This document shows positions 1 to 64,000 of a stretch of 64,000 nucleotides of DNA, in pieces (within the stretch, counting starts at the first letter, position 1; each line of letters starts with the position of its first letter). The translations under genes were made by a program, and so were the position numbers. Source of the DNA: Sceloporus undulatus (lineage: Eukaryota > Chordata > Lepidosauria > Squamata > Phrynosomatidae). Under the pieces are notes generated by a model. It was not told the origin of the DNA. It saw only the letters and a list, made by a program, of their open reading frames with translations, and made no database searches. The DNA lies in contig NC_056522.1 in the NCBI RefSeq assembly GCF_019175285.1, positions 231,445,613 to 231,509,612 of the forward strand, read 5' to 3'.

Positions 1-114
1 AAGATGTTGGCTAAGGCCAGTGTGGGTTGATGATTATATATTAAATGAGAAATTTGGAATTGCAAAGATGGAACGAGGAATCTATGTGAAGGAAGTAGAC
101 CAGGGCTGCCTCTG

Positions 115-314
115 CACTGCAGAAATAATGCAGTTTGACATCACTGGAACTGCCATGGCTCAATGCTGCAGAATCCTGGAATTTTTAGTTTGTTGTGGCA
201 CCGGAGCCCTCTGACAGAGAAGGTTAGATGGCTTACACAACCACAGTTCCCAGAGTTCCATAATACTGAGCCATGGCAGTTAAAGTGGTGTCAAACTGGA
301 TTATTTCTACAGTG
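115..314. mobile_element. Palindromic miniature DNA transposon (family A)
   Basis: The two ends are inverted repeats: CACTGCAGAAATAATGCAGT on the left and CACTGTAGAAATAATCCAGT on the right strand-reversed. Inner arms carry the amniote-type motif CTGGGAACTGTGGTT. The same family recurs at 21163, and related elements occur at 42107 and 49610. It is non-coding and hAT-like or unassigned. Confidence 0.8.
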
Positions 315-557
315 TGGATACAGTCCAAGTCTACAAAAGCTTACGCTACAACCTCTTTTGTGCAGTTAAGTCTCAAAGGTGGTCCCCAGGCCCATCTTTG
401 TGCTCCCGAGGATGTGCCAAAAAGTTCTTGGAGCCCATTTTTTTAAAAGGGGCCCCACCCCACCCTACATCACCTTCAAATGTGGCAGAATTGCTTCTCT
501 TATTCCCCATCCCCAGCTGAAAAAAGGGACAAAACCAAAAGCATTTCTTGATAGGTA

Positions 558-751
558 TCTTCAAGTCATTTATGGTGATCCTAAGGCAAACCTCTCATAG
601 GGATTTTCTTGGCAAGATTTGTTTAGTGTATCTTTGCAGCTCTAAGGCTGAGAACGTGACTTTCCCAAGGTTCTTGGCTGAGCTGGGGATTCAAACCTTG
701 GTCTCCAGAGTCGTACTCCAATGGTTACTACACCACACATTTCCAGTTCTA
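558..751 (-). mobile_element. tRNA-derived SINE, minus strand
   Basis: Reading the minus strand gives a tRNA-like head (tagtaaccattggagtacga, then gactctggagaccaaggttt), a middle with gccaagaaaatccc, and a tail with cataaatgacttgaaga. It is a degraded copy of the same SINE seen whole at 37651. Confidence 0.75.
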
Positions 752-1336
752 GGGAAATGTGCCTGTGCACCCTGCCAAAGTGAAAACCAGTCCCTTCCTC
801 CTGGACAGTTGCCCACCCTCCTTATATAATTTCATCTCTTGGCCCATGGTTTGCCTTAGCTCCTCAGATTCCCTTCATGAAAATGCTCATTCAGGTATAT
901 TTTTCTGCAGTGAAGACAGACATAGCTTTTAACTGTCCCTTCACTCAGTGTCATTCCTTTCTCCTTTTACTCAGTGTTACTATAATTTCAGTAGACAGGT
1001 GTATAGAACAGAGGAATTTTGTGAAAGTGATCTAATTCCCAGAAAAGCTTTGACACTAAGTCTACAGTCCTAAATCCAGGATATAGTGATGGGGGAGAGG
1101 TACAACAGTTACTCCCTCAGTATAATATCTAGCTTATGTGAGATCCACCTAACACATACATTTACATCAGTGATCTCCTGAAGTCAATGATTAAACTTTC
1201 ATTGTTTATGAGTATCTATCATGAAATTTTTTTAAACAGTTTTGTGAATATGTGAACCATCAGCTATATCCACTTCTTTTTAAAGTAATTTCTATCATTT
1301 TAAAAGAGTCTACCAGGAAACCTGTACTTGTAAACA

Positions 1337-1342
1337 TTTATT
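1337..1342 (-). terminator. R3HDM1: Distal polyadenylation signal AATAAA
   Basis: The plus strand reads TTTATT, giving AATAAA on the transcript strand, about 1.0 kb after the stop codon. Cleavage would fall near 1310-1325, next to the start of repeat-rich flanking DNA. Confidence 0.5.
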
Positions 1343-1640
1343 TTTTTTTTCAAACTGAAGAAAGGCTTGCATCAGCACACATTGTACAGCCTTGCAAATT
1401 ATACAGAAATTGAAGAAGGTGTCTCCTTTATATGTGCAATGAATCATTTGATGTCCAGTGATCCTCTACAAATGATGAAAAAAAACATTTAAACCACTTA
1501 AGAAGTTTCCAGCACTTATCAAATGCAATTACTCTTACAGTAAAAAAAAGAAAAGAAAAGAAAGAGAAACATATTGATGGGAACACAATTAAAGTGCAAA
1601 CTTCTTGCCATTTAGGGAGTCACATTAAATTTCCTCACCA

Positions 1641-1646
1641 TTTATT
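1641..1646 (-). terminator. R3HDM1: Proximal polyadenylation signal AATAAA
   Basis: A second AATAAA on the transcript strand about 0.7 kb after the stop could give a shorter 3'UTR. Confidence 0.4.
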
Positions 1647-2358
1647 GAAAACCAATGGGCTCCAGTTAAAATTATCTTCAGTGTTCATTTTTTCCCTTGA
1701 AAGTAGGCTTTACTGGCAGTTATTAGTTCACTTCTCCTAAGTAAATCTAAAAAGGGAAGGATTGGAGAAGGTCTTCAGTAGCTATTGTTTGACTCTGTTA
1801 CTTTTGGAAGAGAAAAGGGAAGAGAAATATGCTGCCTTCCTTGCCTTTTGCCCATTGGACTAGGAACACAGTGTAATTCCTTAGGAGTTCTTCTCTCTTT
1901 CCCTTTCAGTCCCTTAAACTGATAGAAGTGTGCTGGCTGTGTGCAAAGGGATTACAAAATAGAGGTTAAGAATATGAATATTCCTTATGAACAAAGGTTT
2001 GCTGTACAACAGAGCTTTGGATCTGATACAAGAATTCGGATATATAAAATGAAACTACTAGAAAAGGGGCATTTTTAACAGCATTCTTCAGAGAGTGCTG
2101 CCTGTCCGTTTTATATCACAGCAGTGTATTTGTTTTGAGCTGTTGATGATTTAACTGGTTGTGGGTGTGTTTTTTTTCTTTTTTCTTTTTCTGCATCTTC
2201 TGCCTGGATCACTGGGTTATTCTTCAAAGGCTTTACTGTTGTATGACGTCCAAAGAGTCTTTATGAAGACAACAAAAAACCCATAAACATCAAGCCAATC
2301 AAGTAGAGGAGATAAGGACATGGAAGTAATAAAGGCTGAATGTTCAATGGCATAGCTG

Positions 2359-61386
<59,028 letters not shown>

Positions 61387-62196
61387 CTGAATGGTGAGCA
61401 TAACAAAAGAGAGTTTGTATTAAACTTTATATACTGACTGTATAAGGCAATAGTCAATTCACCAATGTGCACAGCAGGCAGACAGCAATTTCATGGTGAC
61501 CTATTAGCTACAGGGTGACCCACGCCATGAAAAAATGCAAAAAGCAAGGTCTAAAACTGTGCTGTTAGGTTCTTTGTTAGAAAAAAATCAAATTCACATT
61601 GCTTAACAACAATTCTGCTTATATATCATGAAGTCACCCAACTTTAGAAGCTGTTAATGACTTAGGAGAAATAACAGGCTAAGGACAGGTGCCAAAAAGA
61701 GTTCAGATTGGCAAAAGCATTTCTTGACTCCCACAAATTAAGGTTAGTTTAAATATTCCCTGGGATGGTTCTAATCATCACAGATCAAGTTCTAATTTCT
61801 AAAAGAGGTTACAAATGCTTTACCACTACTTTTTCCTAATGTATGTTCTAGTATCTCCTCTTCTTACAACCGCTTACTATACTGATCAGCAAAAAACCCA
61901 TCTTCAGAGACATTTGCTGATTTGCTACACCCAAGCCAAAAAAAAAAAATGTGTTGGTAGCAAACCATCTTGATACATTAGACTTAAGTAATAAAGAGAT
62001 ACAAGACTGCCACAAAGTGAAAAATATCTGAAAATAGCCATCAACACAAGCACTTTGCTCAGTATGTAAATCAGGTGGGATCTACTTCCCTGCTCTGCCT
62101 TCTATTGAATTAAGATCACTGACACTATTAAGATGCTGTTCAAATCCACCTCTCAATGGAAAGGAATTACAGCTCAACCCACAAAGTTTGTAAGTA

Positions 62197-62568
62197 GACT
62201 CACCCCTCCATATTTGCAGCTTTGACTTTTGCGGATTTGATTATTCACAGATTTTATTAATATGTTCTTTCTAGGAATATCTACATCCTCCAGTGCACCT
62301 CAATGGTCAACTTTAATCAAACGTCACAGTGAAGGACCTAGAAATTGAGATTCCTAGAGAGAACACTACACTAGGCATTTGTAGCTCATGTAGCACACTT
62401 CTATGGTCAATGTCTGGCAGATATTGGCCACAGAGTTGCAATGGAGGACCTAGAGATTCCTAGAAAGGTGTTCTCTCACATAAAAACATAGTGTTTTTGT
62501 TATTTGAAGTTTTTCCACATTTATGGGGGTCCTGTGCCCCAACCCCAGTGAATGTGGAAAGACAAGTG
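62197..62568. mobile_element. Miniature mariner-type element (family B), copy 2
   Basis: The 372-bp element is in the opposite sense to 8951-9316. It has ends GACTCACCCCTCC and GGAAAGACAAGTG, with TA at both sides (62195-62196, 62569-62570). It shares ggtcaatgtctggcagatat and ggacctagagattcctagaa with copy 1. Confidence 0.8.
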
Positions 62569-62984
62569 TACTTGCAGTTTTTCCAAATACTTCCTATGCA
62601 ACTCCTCTGTTCCAAGTTTCCATCTGTACTTTGATGGAAGATCACCAAGGAAACCCATCTACACTGCCTTGAATTCCATGGAATAAAGGCAGGATGACAT
62701 TAACAGCAGCATAAAACAATAATGTTAACATCAACCATGGGTAGCACCGATATGGAAAACATCCATATTGTATATACTGGTGAGAGTTATAGTCTAGACA
62801 TGAACTGATCAATATGGGCCAATAATTATCACAGCGTGGATGTCATCCTTTATTAAGGAAGTAGTCCACCTTATAACTGCCACCACGCTCAGTCTTGAGC
62901 CACTGTAGCACCTTCCACATTCTCTGGCAACTAGTGTATGTGTGTGCGTCGGTAATCAGAGAAGCATCTGGACACTGAATTATT

Positions 62985-63250
62985 ACATCATCATCATCAT
63001 CATCATCTTTATTTCTATCCTCTCCTTTTTCCAGTTGGGGAATCAAAGTCGCTTACATATAATTAAAAAAAACATCATTAAAAATCCACAAGATATAAAA
63101 GTTAAATCAAGATTAAACAATCAAATACTTTAAAACCAGATTTTAAAATATATATCCTTAAAACATGTGCACACATACCAGCACAACAATTAACAAGATC
63201 TAGCAGGACATTATTTTGATGGAACAGGTCTTAAATAGTTAATCATCAAA
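62985..63250 (-). mobile_element. Short LINE 3' end with ATC microsatellite
   Basis: An ATC run (62986-63008) is followed by tttatttctatcctctcctt and gttggggaatcaaagtcgct, the reverse of a LINE 3' end, then AT-rich sequence. Confidence 0.55.
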
Positions 63251-63491
63251 TGACTGTTAAAACAGAAAAATCTTGCTTGTCTATCAAAAGGAATCCACTG
63301 AGATCTCTGAAGGACCCCAGTACACCTTAGCAGATGATGTAATAATTTCACATCTGGCTATGTCAGCATACACACTTCTCCAATCCCTTCATTATTTCTT
63401 TCATTCCCTCTTTATTCGCCAATTGCTACTGAATGTCTTAGACAGTATGCTCTAGTGCCTGAATGGTTAATCCTGGAGGGGTCAAGGGGAT

Positions 63492-63501
63492 NNNNNNNNN
63501 N
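63492..63501. other. Assembly gap (10 N)
   Basis: A run of ten N between ggggat and attgtgtag. The fixed length suggests a placeholder of unknown true size. Confidence 0.98.
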
Positions 63502-64000
63502 ATTGTGTAGTTCCACATGGAAAACTACTGCAACATGCTGTACCCTACAGGGTCTTGGCCAATGCACTCAAATCCTGAATGCTACAAATCACATGGTATA
63601 CCAAGAGGAGTCTAATTACGCATGAATTTGTGTCTCTGAAATAGGATCCATACAAAAATGTCTGCAAACATTTTTGTTTTGTGGTACATTAAAAACCAAC
63701 AAGGTTTATTTTGCATAAACCTCATGGCTTATAGCCCACTTTGATCTGATGAAATGGGCTAGATTCCACAAAGGTTGAAGACCTGGCTTCAGGTCTTCAA
63801 ATATATCTCATTTCTCTCATTAGTAAAAGCATTGTTTTGAAATTATAATTCATGTTTACAAAGGGGAAGCAATTGCTTTGTGACCATCATCAGGGACAAA
63901 GAATGAACTCTTCTTTTTGCTTTGGGTCAACTTGAAGGATTACACATGCTACAATTTTTCTAAGCTTCCTACTGTATTATCTGCCACTAAGATGCTGAAC

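Larger units (their letters stand above)
1..1319. other. DNA downstream of R3HDM1
   Basis: No coding exon is visible. It holds a miniature palindromic element (115-314) and a tRNA-type SINE (558-751). UBXN4, the downstream neighbour in mammals, does not start within these 1.3 kb as far as I can see. Confidence 0.6.
1320..2358 (-). other. R3HDM1: R3HDM1 3' untranslated region (approximate end)
   Basis: The 3'UTR follows the TAA at 2359. I see no repeat in it, which fits a selected UTR of about 1 kb. Its exact end is inferred from two AATAAA signals on the minus strand (1641-1646 and 1337-1342). Confidence 0.6.

Noticed and set aside
1-1319. Start of the neighbouring gene UBXN4
   Set aside because: No exon, CpG-rich promoter or recognisable UBXN4 coding sequence is present downstream of R3HDM1 in the window.
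61387-64000. Further upstream R3HDM1 coding exons
   Set aside because: I searched for the conserved segment ending IENNIDLQ with a donor and did not find it; the preceding exons appear to lie beyond the window.

Overview
This is vertebrate nuclear DNA, almost certainly from a squamate reptile (lizard or snake). A Sauria-type tRNA SINE, 5S-rRNA-derived SINE pieces, CR1 and RTE-like LINEs and many Tc/mariner and hAT miniature elements support this; the species cannot be told. Nearly the whole window is one host gene, R3HDM1 (R3H and SUZ domain protein), on the minus strand. I placed 24 coding exons between 61386 and 2359. Their splice phases chain without a break and sum to 3231 nt, that is 1076 codons plus a stop. 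Only the N-terminal exons (about 60 residues, judging by the human protein as I remember it) and the promoter lie beyond position 64000. The 3'UTR runs from 2358 down to roughly 1320.

Layout in transcript order, high to low coordinates. 64000-61387: upstream intron with repeats and a 10-base assembly gap. 61386-53477: N-terminal low-complexity region. 51105-47614: R3H domain followed by SUZ motif. 45893-39579: Ser-rich linker, then Pro/Gln-rich segments, including a 34-codon cassette exon candidate. 32378-9483: long Gln/Pro/Tyr-rich region. 6829-2359: basic segment and the conserved C-terminal domain. The 11 kb intron 30594-19544 carries the microRNA gene mir-128-1 at 24072-24153, sense with its host. 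That location separates R3HDM1 from its paralogue ARPP21, which hosts mir-128-2.

The introns are densely seeded with transposons. A CR1 LINE (about 32956-36625) holds two miniature elements, a 60-bp LINE tail and a solo LTR, and the LTR itself holds a short Penelope-like insertion. An RTE-like LINE (25205-28570) holds a GC-rich miniature element and an SVA-like composite of eleven ~85-bp repeats plus a LINE-type tail. A family of GC-rich miniature elements made of serial hairpins (16460, 18696, 25442 and 42651; 33287 perhaps related) and a 282-bp fold-back (8534-8815) are the most striking structures not explained by the gene. No second protein gene was found on either strand.
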